A stretch of DNA of 26,117 nucleotides from Chlorobiales bacterium (GCA_022360355.1 JAKSCY010000708.1:1-26117); one strand, 5' to 3'; shown: positions 16,444-25,125, numbered from the stretch's first letter. Notes: generated by a model from the sequence alone, not told the origin. Program-made: numbers and translations.

Positions 16444-17723
16444 TACAGCCCCATTTGCTCAATCTTTTTTGCCTGAATAAATAGATGATTTTCGGCTGCC
16501 TGCTGCTTATTGCGGCAATCCCAGACAATGCCTGCTGCATTGTCGCTGCGGCTCAGCTTTTTGTAAAAACTTCCGTTCAGCTGGGTTTGCGTAATCAGGT
16601 AACGGCGAAAACGTTCGAATAAACCTCTATCGACAAGAAATTCGGGGGTTTCTTTCCAAAACTCGTCCAGCCCGCCCTGAAACGTTATGCCCTGAATATC
16701 GTAGAGAGCCGACCCGCAAACTTTCAAAGGTTTGTTGTGGTCGAGTGCAGAAAGCCCCACGGTGCTGTTTATCACGACGACACCGCGAGCATGCTCCAAA
16801 AGAGCGGGAAGGTGCTGATCGTGAATGTAGAAAATCCTGTTCTGCAAAGCATATTCAGCGGCAAGCCACTTCAGCAGACGAGTATAATCGAAATACCCTC
16901 TGTCCAGAGGATGGTGTTTGATAACCAGCACGGTTTCGGACGGGGCATACTTCTGGAACGAGTATACGACCTTCTCGATAAAATCCTTGATCGAATCGAA
17001 ACCGGAATGCACCTGCAACTGTGAATCGTTGTGCACCTGCAACGGCACCAGAAAATAGTTTCCGGATAAGTTGCCGGTGAGTCTTTCTTCAATCCCGCGC
17101 TCTTTTTCCCGGAAATACAACTTGCGCCAGCCGCTCCTGATCCAGGGGAACATTTCCGTCAGGGTAAGAGGCCGGTGATGCCGGTACCCTCGGAACACCG
17201 GCCACAGTAATGCGCTGGCCAGGTAGTACAGGATCGCCCATAGCACCATATACCAGTATGTCTTTCCGACGTGTTTTTCCGAGGGATTCCCGTGCAATTG
17301 CACATCGCGATAAAAATCCGCTGTACGCGGTATCTTTGAATGACCGTTCGTTCCAGATAACTCGAGGGTTATGTAGTCAGGCCGGACGTATCCTTCTTCG
17401 AAAACCCCGATCTCAAGATTGTACCGCGAGGCAATGGTATGCGCAACGCGGTGCACCGGCCGGCAGTCCCCGAACAACAGCACCATATCGATCTTTTTGT
17501 CGACAATTATTTTCTCAAAAAAAGCCGGCCAGTCGTCAAATGATCCGCGATAGGAGGTTGATCTCCAGGGATAAAACAACAGGTCACCTCCGTTGAAATT
17601 GATTTTGTGAACCTGGGCTCCTGCTTTTTCCAGATCACGCGCGAACCTCCAGAAAAAAGGCCCCATCGGCCCCTGAAGCATCAGGATCTGCTTGTTTCTA
17701 CATGACAACAACTTTTTTTTCAT
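16443..17723 (-). CDS. kpsS: Capsule polysaccharide KpsS-like beta-Kdo transferase
   Basis: This 426-residue protein matches KpsS, which adds the first beta-Kdo to lyso-phosphatidylglycerol to begin the capsule's lipid linker. Visible family features are MLQGPMGPFFWRFARDL near 15-31, LLFGDCRPVHR (82-92), FEEGYVRPDY (108-117), PLQVHNDSQL (227-236) and VIKHHPLDRGYFDY (267-280). A hydrophobic stretch around 158-176 may bring it to the membrane. The ribosome site is good: AGGAG seven bases before the ATG. An 83-bp gap with a perfect 7-bp hairpin separates it from kpsC, while its stop touches the kpsE start. Confidence 0.93.
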   Translation of the reverse strand: MKKKLLSCRNKQILMLQGPMGPFFWRFARDLEKAGAQVHKINFNGGDLLFYPWRSTSYRGSFDDWPAFFEKIIVDKKIDMVLLFGDCRPVHRVAHTIASRYNLEIGVFEEGYVRPDYITLELSGTNGHSKIPRTADFYRDVQLHGNPSEKHVGKTYWYMVLWAILYYLASALLWPVFRGYRHHRPLTLTEMFPWIRSGWRKLYFREKERGIEERLTGNLSGNYFLVPLQVHNDSQLQVHSGFDSIKDFIEKVVYSFQKYAPSETVLVIKHHPLDRGYFDYTRLLKWLAAEYALQNRIFYIHDQHLPALLEHARGVVVINSTVGLSALDHNKPLKVCGSALYDIQGITFQGGLDEFWKETPEFLVDRGLFERFRRYLITQTQLNGSFYKKLSRSDNAAGIVWDCRNKQQAAENHLFIQAKKIEQMGL

Positions 17724-17773
17724 CCCTGGGCTCCTGTCGTTATGTAAATACTGCCCCTGCAGGTCTCACTTGA

Positions 17774-17797
17774 ATGCAGGAGAAAAATACCCTGCAT
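17774..17797. repeat. Hairpin in the kpsC-kpsS gap
   Basis: Perfect 7-base arms ATGCAGG (17774-17780) and CCTGCAT (17791-17797) enclose a 10-base A-rich loop in the 83-bp space between kpsC and kpsS. A related CCTGCAGG palindrome lies at 17756-17763. No T run follows on the coding strand, so it is not an obvious terminator. It could stabilise or be cleaved in the mRNA and set different levels of KpsC and KpsS. Confidence 0.45.
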
Positions 17798-17806
17798 CTT
17801 CTCGCA

Positions 17807-18895
17807 CTATGGCTGGCTGAAAAAACTTTTCGTGACGAATCTGGTCATTTTACGGCCTATCGATAGCCGGTCAGGGCTTTTTTCCTTCCATGTAAGCAAA
17901 TCGTCAAGCGCGGATTCCGGACTTGCCGGCATTCCGGTCATTCTGTTCACGTAGGCAGGATAGAGAATCAATGCCCCTGCCGTCAGCATATCGAGAGACA
18001 GCCGCCGGGTACGGCGATCAAGCGGCAGCATGTCTCTGGTCAAGCCCCAGCCAGAGTAGAAAGGTTGACCGTAACAGGTTACCGGCTTTCTCCGAAGCAA
18101 TGCTTCAAACCCTGTCAGGGATGTCATTACATGCACTTCATCGACTTCTGCAAGCAACTCGGCCATGGAAACACCGTCAAGTATTTCATTACACCACCAT
18201 TGCGCCTGATCTTCCCGTTCTCCCTTGCTCCGCAGTCCGGCAGCAACATCAGGATGGGGCTTATAGATGATGTAGGCATCCGGCTCTGCTTCCCTGACTG
18301 CTCTGAGCAGCCCGATATTTGTCCGTATTCCGGGGGCACCGAACTGAACAGAGGCATCCGTTTCTACCTGGCCCGGAACCAGAACTACCCGCTGCCCCTG
18401 ATACCACGATGCCCGAGCACGATTCCAGCATCCATTACCTACACAGTATTTGGTAAGGCGGTTGTCGATAATTCTCGCCCGCAGACCTGCCGCTCTCTGA
18501 AGGAGACCAGCGGAAAACGTTGCGGTCTGCAATATGTGCTCAAGATCTGATGGCTGTGTTGCGTCGTAATAAATACCGCGCCTGTCGGCCACCAGCGAAA
18601 CAGGGTTTACCAGATCGGCACCCAATCCCACAGAACGCAAGAAACCGTCTTCAATCCGTATTATTGTGGTTTCGGGAGTAACATCGGGGGGAACGGTCCG
18701 GCTTCCCCAGAGCAGCAGGGAACTTCCGGGGGGCATATGTTTCAGATGACTGGTGAAATGCACCTTCATACCTCTTGCAAAGCGCCGGACAATCGACTGT
18801 TTTCGCAGAGAAAACCCGTACCCGTAGAGACCTGACCGCAAGCCCCTGTCGTCAGCATCAAATCCTGCAAACAGTGATTTATTGGGGGCGTTCAT
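17807..18895 (-). CDS. kpsC: Single-module KpsC-like beta-Kdo transferase
   Basis: This 362-residue protein matches KpsC, which extends the poly-Kdo linker of ABC-exported capsules. It carries IIRIEDGFLRSVGLGADL (78-95), GIYYDATQPSDLE (107-119), VLVPGQVETDAS (171-182), YKPHPDV (211-217) and TCYGQPFYSGWGLT near 275-290. Escherichia coli KpsC is about 675 residues with two tandem transferase modules. This one has a single module that looks like the C-terminal half (the VPGQVE.DAS and YKPHPDV.G pattern). The stop-start overlap with the upstream GT4 gene is 4 bp (ATGA, 18892-18895). No separate partner for the missing N-terminal module was found in the window. Confidence 0.9.
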   Translation of the reverse strand: MNAPNKSLFAGFDADDRGLRSGLYGYGFSLRKQSIVRRFARGMKVHFTSHLKHMPPGSSLLLWGSRTVPPDVTPETTIIRIEDGFLRSVGLGADLVNPVSLVADRRGIYYDATQPSDLEHILQTATFSAGLLQRAAGLRARIIDNRLTKYCVGNGCWNRARASWYQGQRVVLVPGQVETDASVQFGAPGIRTNIGLLRAVREAEPDAYIIYKPHPDVAAGLRSKGEREDQAQWWCNEILDGVSMAELLAEVDEVHVMTSLTGFEALLRRKPVTCYGQPFYSGWGLTRDMLPLDRRTRRLSLDMLTAGALILYPAYVNRMTGMPASPESALDDLLTWKEKSPDRLSIGRKMTRFVTKSFFSQP

Positions 18896-20049
18896 GCAAG
18901 CTGCTCCATCAGGTTTTCAACAAGCCGGAAATGACTTGACCAGGACGGCGGCTGAAACTGTGCCCTGCGGTCTGTCTGCGCCATACGTACGGGGTGATCG
19001 GATGCTGAAAAAGCTTCGATTTTTTCCAGCCACCCCATGCTGTCGAGCGGGTCAAGATAATCCGGTATGTCTCCAGCAATTTCACTGAATACCGGCAGGC
19101 TGCTGGCAATAACCGAAACTCCGAGCGTCAACGCTTCCATCAAGGGCATGCCGTACCCTTCGGCGAAAGACGGAAAGAGCAATGCCTGGGAGTGATAGAG
19201 GTATGTGGAAAGGTCTGCATCAGAACATGCAGGCAGCTCGATGACAAAGTTCCGGATGGCTTCGGAACGCTCCAGCAGATCAACAACGTTTTCACATTCC
19301 CAACCCCGCTGGCCGATAATCACCAGTTTTGGTGCGTTGTCACCGAAGCGCTCGACCAGCTTTCTCCAGATGTGCAGTAAAAGCCAGTGATTTTTTCGGG
19401 GTTCAATGGTACCAAGAACAACAAAATATGGCTGTGCAACGGGGCGGGCTGATCGTGGCGGGGGCAGCTCGGCGGCAGCAAGAGGCGCAGCAATTGACGG
19501 CGGTACCGGTTGACCGGTTTTCTCGGCATACCCCCCCAGTTCATTCAGGGTGGTTTGCGAGTTCGTGATCACACCGCTGGCGAAACGCAGCACATTGTTC
19601 ATCCTGGAAAGGTGTTTGTGCATTTCGCCTGGGCGGCAGTATTCGGGATGGTTCACCGGAATCAGATCATGTACCAGAAATAACGGCCTTATTTGCCGTT
19701 TTCGCAGCCACTCCAGATAGGTTTCTTCTTCAAGGCCATCGTGTCCGGTATTGACCAGAAAAGCATCTGCCAGCTTACGGCCGCACAATACCCGGAAAAA
19801 ATCGTTTTTTGCCAGGGGACTCATTATCCTTGTCAGTTCAGCCGTTTGATTCAGAAGACCGTCAAACAGTTTTTCCGAGCCGGATCCGGAAAGCACTATC
19901 ATAGACTTGCCGCCGCATCGGACAACAGCCCGGGCACGGTTACCGAAATGCTGCACATATGCCAAGCTGACACGGTCTATCCCGGTAGGCAGCTTTTTTT
20001 TCAACAACCGCCCCAGCAGCCGGGTTACATCAATCAGTATTTCACTCAT
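18892..20049 (-). CDS. GT4-family glycosyltransferase
   Basis: This 385-residue GT-B enzyme shows an N-terminal acceptor domain with PLFLVHDLIPVNHPEY (122-137), then VVLGTIEPRKNH (210-221), KLVIIGQRGWE (241-251) and the E-x7-E donor motif EGYGMPLME (297-305). It resembles mannosyl- or rhamnosyl-type transferases common in O-antigen and capsule loci. It sits between kpsD and kpsC, unusually inside the export module, and its stop overlaps the kpsC start by 4 bp. This placement suggests it may join the first chain sugar to the Kdo linker, but that is a guess from context. Confidence 0.88.
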   Translation of the reverse strand: MSEILIDVTRLLGRLLKKKLPTGIDRVSLAYVQHFGNRARAVVRCGGKSMIVLSGSGSEKLFDGLLNQTAELTRIMSPLAKNDFFRVLCGRKLADAFLVNTGHDGLEEETYLEWLRKRQIRPLFLVHDLIPVNHPEYCRPGEMHKHLSRMNNVLRFASGVITNSQTTLNELGGYAEKTGQPVPPSIAAPLAAAELPPPRSARPVAQPYFVVLGTIEPRKNHWLLLHIWRKLVERFGDNAPKLVIIGQRGWECENVVDLLERSEAIRNFVIELPACSDADLSTYLYHSQALLFPSFAEGYGMPLMEALTLGVSVIASSLPVFSEIAGDIPDYLDPLDSMGWLEKIEAFSASDHPVRMAQTDRRAQFQPPSWSSHFRLVENLMEQLA

Positions 20050-20097
20050 AACATGCTTATAAAAAAGTATCCGCTATTAGTGGATCAATTGCCGCCA

Positions 20098-21276
20098 TTA
20101 CTTATTAATGACATTGTGGATAGGATATGCCACAGACACAACCATGTTGAGAAACTTCTGAAAATCAGCCGATGGTGCATTGGAAACATAGAGTACATCC
20201 TTGTCCTGCACCTTGAAATGCTGTGCGATGAAGAACGTCGCAGGATCCTTCAGGTTCATTCTGTAAACAACCGGCACCTTTTCCCGCGAAAGGTCGTGTT
20301 GTTTTTCCTCGGAAAAATCGAGTACCTGTGCATCTTCAAACCGGAAAATAAATACACCGTGCGGATCGGCACGGGAATCCTGAAGCCCGCCGACCCTGGC
20401 CAAGGCCTGGGCAAGCGAAATACCCTTCGCCTCAAAATCCACTTCCTCATTCTTGCTTGTCGCTCCCAGAGCCGTAAAACTGAGCGGCTGGAAAAGCAAG
20501 GTCACAACGTCATCCGGCATAAGAACGATGTTTTGTTTCGGGTCGCGAATAATCATATCAAGAGGCATTGCCCTGACCTTGTCCCCGCGGGTGAGCTGAA
20601 CAGTCATTCTATTGACCTTCTGCGTAACACCCCCGGCGGCTGCCAGCGCGTCGAGCAGGCGTTCTTTTTTTGACGTCAAGGGCATTCGGACACTGGTCGC
20701 AACTTCGCCGACAACAGTAACATTCGATGTATTGTTACTGACCATCCTGACAAGAACCTGAGGCTGGTTTGCCTTGCCTTTCAGGCGCCTCCGAATTTCG
20801 GTTTCCACCTGACGCAAAGTGCGTCCTGCAACCGGGACCTGTCCCGCAAAAGGAATCTTGATGGTCCCATCATTTCCTACCATCTGCTCCGGAAATGTTG
20901 TCATATGGGCAGAAGGGCTCCCCGTGCGCTGAGTAGCGAAGCTCTCGCCAAACAGCGCTGGAGGAACTTCCCAAACCGACACTTCTACGACATCGCCGCA
21001 ACCAATAACAACTCCCGGCTGATTAGAACCATCGAATGTCTCGGAAAAAAATTTTTGATTCTGAACCTGTACCTGCCTGCCGATTACTTCTTCGTTGATT
21101 TCAACGACCATAATATCTTTCATCCGCTTTGAACGGGGAGCGTTTTGCACCTGTTCGGAACTTGGACCGGACGAAGGCAATAGAGAACCACATCCAATCA
21201 ATGAGATGCTGATAACTGCAAATGAAATGAGAAAAGCTATGTATCGAAATTGATTATACAATATTGACGACTTCAT
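20098..21276 (-). CDS. kpsD: Polysaccharide export outer-membrane lipoprotein (KpsD/Wza-type)
   Basis: This 392-residue outer-membrane polysaccharide export protein forms the exit channel with KpsE. The ATG at 21274-21276 is chosen because it gives a clean lipoprotein signal: a hydrophobic stretch ending in the lipobox LIGC, with the modified Cys at residue 29. Upstream codons (frame open to 21363) do not look like a signal. The mature part contains a polysaccharide-export domain beginning VVIGCGDVVEVSVWEVP, then IKIPFAGQVPVAGRTLRQVE, and SLBB-like repeats with VTVVGEVATSVRMPLTSKKERLLDALAAAGG. It is the first gene of the capsule operon. E. coli KpsD is longer, so a Wza/KpsD hybrid label is fair. 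Confidence 0.9.
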   Translation of the reverse strand: MKSSILYNQFRYIAFLISFAVISISLIGCGSLLPSSGPSSEQVQNAPRSKRMKDIMVVEINEEVIGRQVQVQNQKFFSETFDGSNQPGVVIGCGDVVEVSVWEVPPALFGESFATQRTGSPSAHMTTFPEQMVGNDGTIKIPFAGQVPVAGRTLRQVETEIRRRLKGKANQPQVLVRMVSNNTSNVTVVGEVATSVRMPLTSKKERLLDALAAAGGVTQKVNRMTVQLTRGDKVRAMPLDMIIRDPKQNIVLMPDDVVTLLFQPLSFTALGATSKNEEVDFEAKGISLAQALARVGGLQDSRADPHGVFIFRFEDAQVLDFSEEKQHDLSREKVPVVYRMNLKDPATFFIAQHFKVQDKDVLYVSNAPSADFQKFLNMVVSVAYPIHNVINK

Positions 21277-21637
21277 ATCGCTTTGTTTTTCAATGCCATA
21301 TCTTTTCTCTTCAAATAAAACATAAAAGCATTTTATATAAAGCTTCGCTTCTCTCAGTAACAACTGAAATATTTTTTTTATATATCAAACCGCTTTCCCA
21401 AATCAAGACCTGGAAATACACAAGTGATATATATTAACAACAAAAACAAACGTAATTTGGGGGTACGGGATGCTTCTTCCTATATCACAATAATAAGGAA
21501 ATTATACAAAAAAGACAACTATATAGGCTGAGGTAAAGTATAACAATAAAAAACAAATTCAATCAAATCAATCTGTGTGACGGCCTCGCACCGTGAGCAC
21601 AAGGTATTGAAATAAAATCTTTTATCTCGCCTGACAG
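21277..21637 (-). promoter_or_regulatory. A+T-rich leader and probable promoter region of the capsule operon
   Basis: This 361-base gene-free stretch lies between the helicase stop and kpsD. It is very A+T-rich, unlike the genes around it, and should hold the start of capsule-operon transcription. On the minus strand TATAAT occurs at 21501-21506, preceded by TTTTTTG, but I see no matching -35 box at the usual distance. A weak ACGG/CCGT stem near 21579-21593 could belong to the helicase transcript end. No riboswitch or operator is recognisable. Confidence 0.35.
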
Positions 21638-23398
21638 TCATCCTTTTTTCCGTTTGACCCGCGGTGCACGCTTCGGTTTCTTTTTCGGTTTCCGCATGCT
21701 CCTTGCCGAAAAATCTCCCTGTCCATTGGAGTCCCTTTCGAGCCTCGAGGCATGAAGCTGCCGCCTGCATACCCATACTCTCTTAAGCTCTCTCAATACA
21801 TCTTTCGGCATCCCCTCCGGCAGTTCGACCGTGCTGTAATCTTCGAATATGCTGATCCGGCCTACGGCATCACCTTCAAGTCCGATCTCATTGATAATCG
21901 CACCGGCAATGTTTCCGGGCTTTGCACCGTGCTGTTCACCTACTTCCAGACGATAACGTTCATACCCGATAACATCGTAAAGCGGATCTTTTTTTCGTTT
22001 GGACGGCCTTGTTTCCCGGTAGTCCCCTGCTCCGGCTTTTTCCTTTTTCTGTCGCACCGGCTTCTGTGACCTTGCCGACATCAGCAAAGGGCTGTCACCC
22101 TGGTACAGACTTGCCAGCGCCGAGGCGGCATCTATAGCTGTAACGTCGTGTTCAAAACAGTAGGATTCTACAAGTTCACGGAAAAAATGAAGGTCTGCAG
22201 TGGAGAGCGTATCGCTGATCTGCTGCTTGAAGCGCACAATGCGCTTGTCGTTGATGACTTCAGTCGACGGCAGTTCCATCCTGTCAATTCTTTTACGGAT
22301 CGCCTTTTCAATCGTTCGCAGCATTGACATTTCACGCGGGGTCACAAAAAGTATCGCCTCACCGCTGCGTCCCGCACGCCCGGTACGACCGATACGATGA
22401 ACATAGCTTTCCGCATCGGTCGGGATGTCATAATTAATAACGTGGCTGATCCTTTCTACATCCAGCCCCCTTGCCGCCACATCGGTGGCTATGAGAATAT
22501 TATAGACGCTTTTTTTGAACTGGCCGACCGTTTTTTCACGATGATTCTGCACCATATCACCGTTCAACGCAGCCGCAGCATAACCTCTTGCCCTGAGCTT
22601 TTCGGACAATTCCACCGTCGCGGTCTTTGTGCGCACAAAAATGATCACTCCGTCAAAAAGCTCTATTTCGAGAATACGGGTCAGTGCATCGAGCTTGTGA
22701 TGACCGGAAACCGGAAGGTAACGCTGCGTCGTGGTCTCAACAGTCGAGCTTTTTGCCTTGATTGCAATTTCAGAAAAGTCACGCAGATATTTCCTTGAAA
22801 TACGGCGGATTTCCGAAGGCATGGTTGCAGAAAAAAGTGTAATCTGTCGCGTGGCAGGGATTCTTTCAAGAATCCACTCGACATCATCTACAAAACCCAT
22901 GCGAAGCATTTCGTCGGCCTCGTCGAGCACGAGTGTCCGTAATCCGTCAAGGATCAGTGTTTTCCTTCTGATATGGTCCATAACCCTTCCCGGTGTACCG
23001 ACCACGACATGCACTCCCCTTTTCAATCGCCGAAGCTGACCACTGTAGTCTTGTCCCCCGTAGATCGGAAGTACATGGAAATCCTCCATACAGGCAGCGT
23101 AGCGCTGAAAAGCTTCTGCCACTTGTATAGCAAGCTCTCTCGTAGGGGTAAGTATCAGCACCTGGGGCTCGGCCCTGGAAAGATCGATTGTAGAAAGCAG
23201 CGGCAATGCAAACGCCGCCGTCTTGCCGGTACCGGTCTGAGCCTGGCCGAGAATATCCCCCCCATCGAGAATAACCGGAATGGTTTGAAGCTGAATGGGG
23301 GTAGGTGTTTCGTAACCAATGTTGTCCAGAGCTTCAAGCACCTGACCTGAAAGACCCAGTTCCGCAAATCCGGCCGGCAAAGCATTTCTTTTTGTCAT
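21638..23398 (-). CDS. deaD: DEAD-box ATP-dependent RNA helicase (DeaD/CsdA type)
   Basis: This 586-residue RNA helicase unwinds RNA duplexes, typically in ribosome assembly and cold adaptation. All core motifs are visible: Q motif (Q36), AQTGTGKT (53-60), PTRELA (85-90), TPGR (135-138), DEAD (159-162), SAT (190-192), ATDVAARGLDV (304-314) and HRIGRTGR (334-341). The C-terminus holds a DbpA-like RNA-binding fold at about 490-565 (VGEQHGAKPGNIAGAI...) and a highly basic tail with KPKKKPKRAPRVKRKK. The open frame reaches 23491, but the ATG at 23396-23398 has an AGGAG ribosome site ten bases upstream and starts the family sequence. It is unrelated to the capsule operon. Confidence 0.95.
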   Translation of the reverse strand: MTKRNALPAGFAELGLSGQVLEALDNIGYETPTPIQLQTIPVILDGGDILGQAQTGTGKTAAFALPLLSTIDLSRAEPQVLILTPTRELAIQVAEAFQRYAACMEDFHVLPIYGGQDYSGQLRRLKRGVHVVVGTPGRVMDHIRRKTLILDGLRTLVLDEADEMLRMGFVDDVEWILERIPATRQITLFSATMPSEIRRISRKYLRDFSEIAIKAKSSTVETTTQRYLPVSGHHKLDALTRILEIELFDGVIIFVRTKTATVELSEKLRARGYAAAALNGDMVQNHREKTVGQFKKSVYNILIATDVAARGLDVERISHVINYDIPTDAESYVHRIGRTGRAGRSGEAILFVTPREMSMLRTIEKAIRKRIDRMELPSTEVINDKRIVRFKQQISDTLSTADLHFFRELVESYCFEHDVTAIDAASALASLYQGDSPLLMSARSQKPVRQKKEKAGAGDYRETRPSKRKKDPLYDVIGYERYRLEVGEQHGAKPGNIAGAIINEIGLEGDAVGRISIFEDYSTVELPEGMPKDVLRELKRVWVCRRQLHASRLERDSNGQGDFSARSMRKPKKKPKRAPRVKRKKG

Positions 23399-23783
23399 AT
23401 AAGTCTGTCTCCTGGTATAAGGACACACGAAAAAGCCGGAACGAGCCGCGGCAATGCCTGGACCTTCAGCTTGTGTTCTGGTATCCACCAATGAATGTAA
23501 CTATCGGAAGGAATCTATGAGAAAAGGCTGTGCCCTGCAGGGATACCCCTGATTCCATTAAACGACTCTCAAGAAAATCATTACATCCCGCCCTGTCGGA
23601 CGGTATCACAACATATCTCATCATTATCCTCAGGGTGCCTCACCTCTCAAGAGACCCTGTTTACTTCCCTTTTTTCCCCAATCATTGCATCATACATCGA
23701 TTGAGCACAGCCTATGGTACGAATTAATCTCACAAAACACTAATGGACAGCTCTGTTAATCTGCAACTCATCTTGATTTTCCG
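23399..23783 (-). promoter_or_regulatory. Gene-free region upstream of the helicase
   Basis: This 385-base stretch separates the LapA-like gene from the helicase start and should contain the helicase promoter and leader. No convincing coding frame was found. The only structure I see is an imperfect inverted repeat at 23631-23659, with arms CAGGGT and ACCCTG around a 17-base loop. Cold-shock helicase genes often have long structured leaders, so folding here could matter, but nothing more specific is visible. Confidence 0.3.
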
Positions 23784-24287
23784 CTACGACTCACTGTCTT
23801 TGTCGCCCACACTGCTTGGTTTTTCCTCTTTCTCGTTGCGGACGATAAAGACGCCCTCTTCATCGAATCGTGTTATAATATCATCAACCTTGCTTTCGGT
23901 CCCGCTGAATTTATCCTCAATACCCTGAACCTTGTTTTCCAGCGACTCAAACTTTTCCCCAAAAGCCCCGATCTGCTCTGAAATCGCATGTTGCAATTCG
24001 GTAATGCGGCTTTTTTCCTTGTTCATGGCAAGTTCACGAACCTCTTCAAGCTCCTTGTTGTATTTCCGCGCTTCCAGCATTGACGAAACCTCCAGCCTGC
24101 CGATAAAAAGCAGATAAATGATGCTTAAAACCCCGACCGTTCCCAACATGATAACCCCCAGCGGAGCCTGTATGCTGAAAAAAATAAAATTAATGGCGTC
24201 CTGCCGGGCAAAAAGTCCCCAGTTGATCCCGGCAAACAACAACACCAGAAACAAGACCAGTACCAGTATGATCGTATGCAGTTTCAT
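23784..24287 (-). CDS. LapA-domain-like membrane protein with coiled-coil tail
   Basis: This 167-residue protein has two membrane segments (about residues 4-22 and 42-62: IILVLVLFLVLLFAGINWGL and PLGVIMLGTVGVLSIIYLLF), the spacing of the LapA / DUF1049 domain. A charged cytoplasmic coiled coil follows at about 70-145, with repeated ESLENKV and GIEDKF type heptads, then an acidic tail. LapA proteins assist lipopolysaccharide assembly or act as small membrane scaffolds. The ATG at 24285-24287 is chosen over the longer frame because AGGAGG lies nine bases upstream. It lies between the helicase and the broken toxin gene with no clear functional link. Confidence 0.72.
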   Translation of the reverse strand: MKLHTIILVLVLFLVLLFAGINWGLFARQDAINFIFFSIQAPLGVIMLGTVGVLSIIYLLFIGRLEVSSMLEARKYNKELEEVRELAMNKEKSRITELQHAISEQIGAFGEKFESLENKVQGIEDKFSGTESKVDDIITRFDEEGVFIVRNEKEEKPSSVGDKDSES

Positions 24288-24336
24288 GAGGCGTATCCTC
24301 CTTTGTGTCAGCCCCAAACCTCACTATCAACAATTA

Positions 24337-24735
24337 TCAGGCATTTATCAGCTTATCATAATCAGCGTGACTTCCTATCCAAAACCAAAGCAAGCCATCC
24401 TTAACATCTACAGCCAATGCCCGATAGTGGATACCCACACGAACAGACCGGTAACGTCCAACTTTCTTGAGCCGTAGTAAAGGATGCTTAGGATCTGACT
24501 TGAGGGAACCTCTATGTATTTATTCCGCCCTTCAATTGCATCGTTGAGCGGTGCTCGAAATCCTCATGTACTTTATGTACACTCCGGTTTCTGTGCTCCG
24601 TTCGCCTTGCACTTGAACCGCTCATGACAATAAATAGAGGTGCCCTTTAGTATCTCATTTTTTTATCATTTTCTGTATTGATAACGGCAACAAGTCATAT
24701 GCTGACCAGAACGAGGGGCTTGTAAAATGAATCAC
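24337..24735 (-). pseudogene. Disrupted RelE/ParE-family toxin gene
   Basis: The toxin is in two pieces. The 5' part starts at GTG 24733-24735, overlapping the antitoxin stop as GTGA, and reads VIHFTSPSFWSAYDLLPLSIQK before a frame break in an A7 run and a TGA. The 3' part (24498 down to 24337) reads SDPKHPLLRLKKVGRYRSVR and continues through IHYRALAVDVKDGLLWFWIG to HADYDKLINA. This is the C-terminal half of a RelE/ParE-like mRNA-interferase-type toxin. Between them lies the 140-base repeat element with 6-base flanking duplications. Removing the element and one copy of the duplication leaves a one-base frame error, so the gene carries at least two lesions and should be inactive. The pieces and order are clear; the exact family is inferred. 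Confidence 0.85.
24505..24644. mobile_element. MITE-like hairpin repeat, copy 2, inserted in the toxin gene
   Basis: This element of about 140 bases has inverted ends GGAACCTCTAT...TTTATT and, on the other strand, GGCACCTCTATTTATT. Inner TTCAATTGCA and TGCACTTGAA segments extend the pairing into one long imperfect hairpin. A small TGTAC/GTACA hairpin (24567-24581) lies in the middle. It is flanked by CTTGAG (24499-24504) and CTTTAG (24645-24650), a likely 6-base target duplication with one mismatch. It carries no reading frame, so it would need a transposase in trans. Copy 1 is at 13705-13819. Confidence 0.8.
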
Positions 24736-24935
24736 AGTCTTTTGGATCTTCCTGCTTGATGTTCAGCAACAGCTGCTTCGGCTAAAGCATCAAGTTTTCC
24801 GCCTGCTGCATCCTTTTCTATTTGTTCGTCCCATGCGTCGGAATCAAATTTTTCATACCACGCACGAAATTTTCTCAGTTGATCCTGTGGCAACTGTGTA
24901 ATAAGCTTCTCAAGCTCTTCAACTGTTATACCCAT
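24732..24935 (-). CDS. Antitoxin-like small protein
   Basis: This 67-residue protein reads MGITVEELEKLITQLPQDQ followed by LRKFRAWYEKFDSDAWDEQI and ends in a basic AGRSKRL. It fits a small antitoxin family found upstream of RelE/ParE-like toxins: a short helical protein with the L..LP.D.LRKFR.WYE pattern. Its stop overlaps the GTG of the toxin remnant by 4 bp (GTGA), the normal arrangement for such pairs. No strong ribosome site precedes the ATG at 24933-24935. It appears intact although its partner is broken, so it is probably a relic or may still counter related toxins elsewhere in the genome. Confidence 0.75.
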   Translation of the reverse strand: MGITVEELEKLITQLPQDQLRKFRAWYEKFDSDAWDEQIEKDAAGGKLDALAEAAVAEHQAGRSKRL

Positions 24936-25125
24936 AGTCTATATTTACTTGAATTTTAATATGTAAATTTGAACAGTTCATATACAACTGTCCAGCTCAA
25001 AACACGTAAAAAGTGATCCTATTAAGCTTAATATACCAGCAATATCTACAAGTTAATAAAGACCCCATCCGCTCCCATGATGGCAATAGTTGAACTTGCT
25101 CTTTCATCTTTTTAAATGTACGCTT

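Noticed and set aside
19693..20673. 326-codon plus-strand open frame
   Set aside because: It lies antisense to the GT4 gene and kpsD, both with clear motifs, and its translation shows no domain pattern.
21501..21506. Definite promoter for the capsule operon
   Set aside because: A TATAAT is present on the minus strand but no -35 box is at the right distance, and such hexamers are common in A+T-rich DNA.
24118..24477. 119-codon plus-strand open frame near the toxin
   Set aside because: It is antisense to the LapA-like gene and the toxin remnant, whose minus-strand translation is clearly meaningful.
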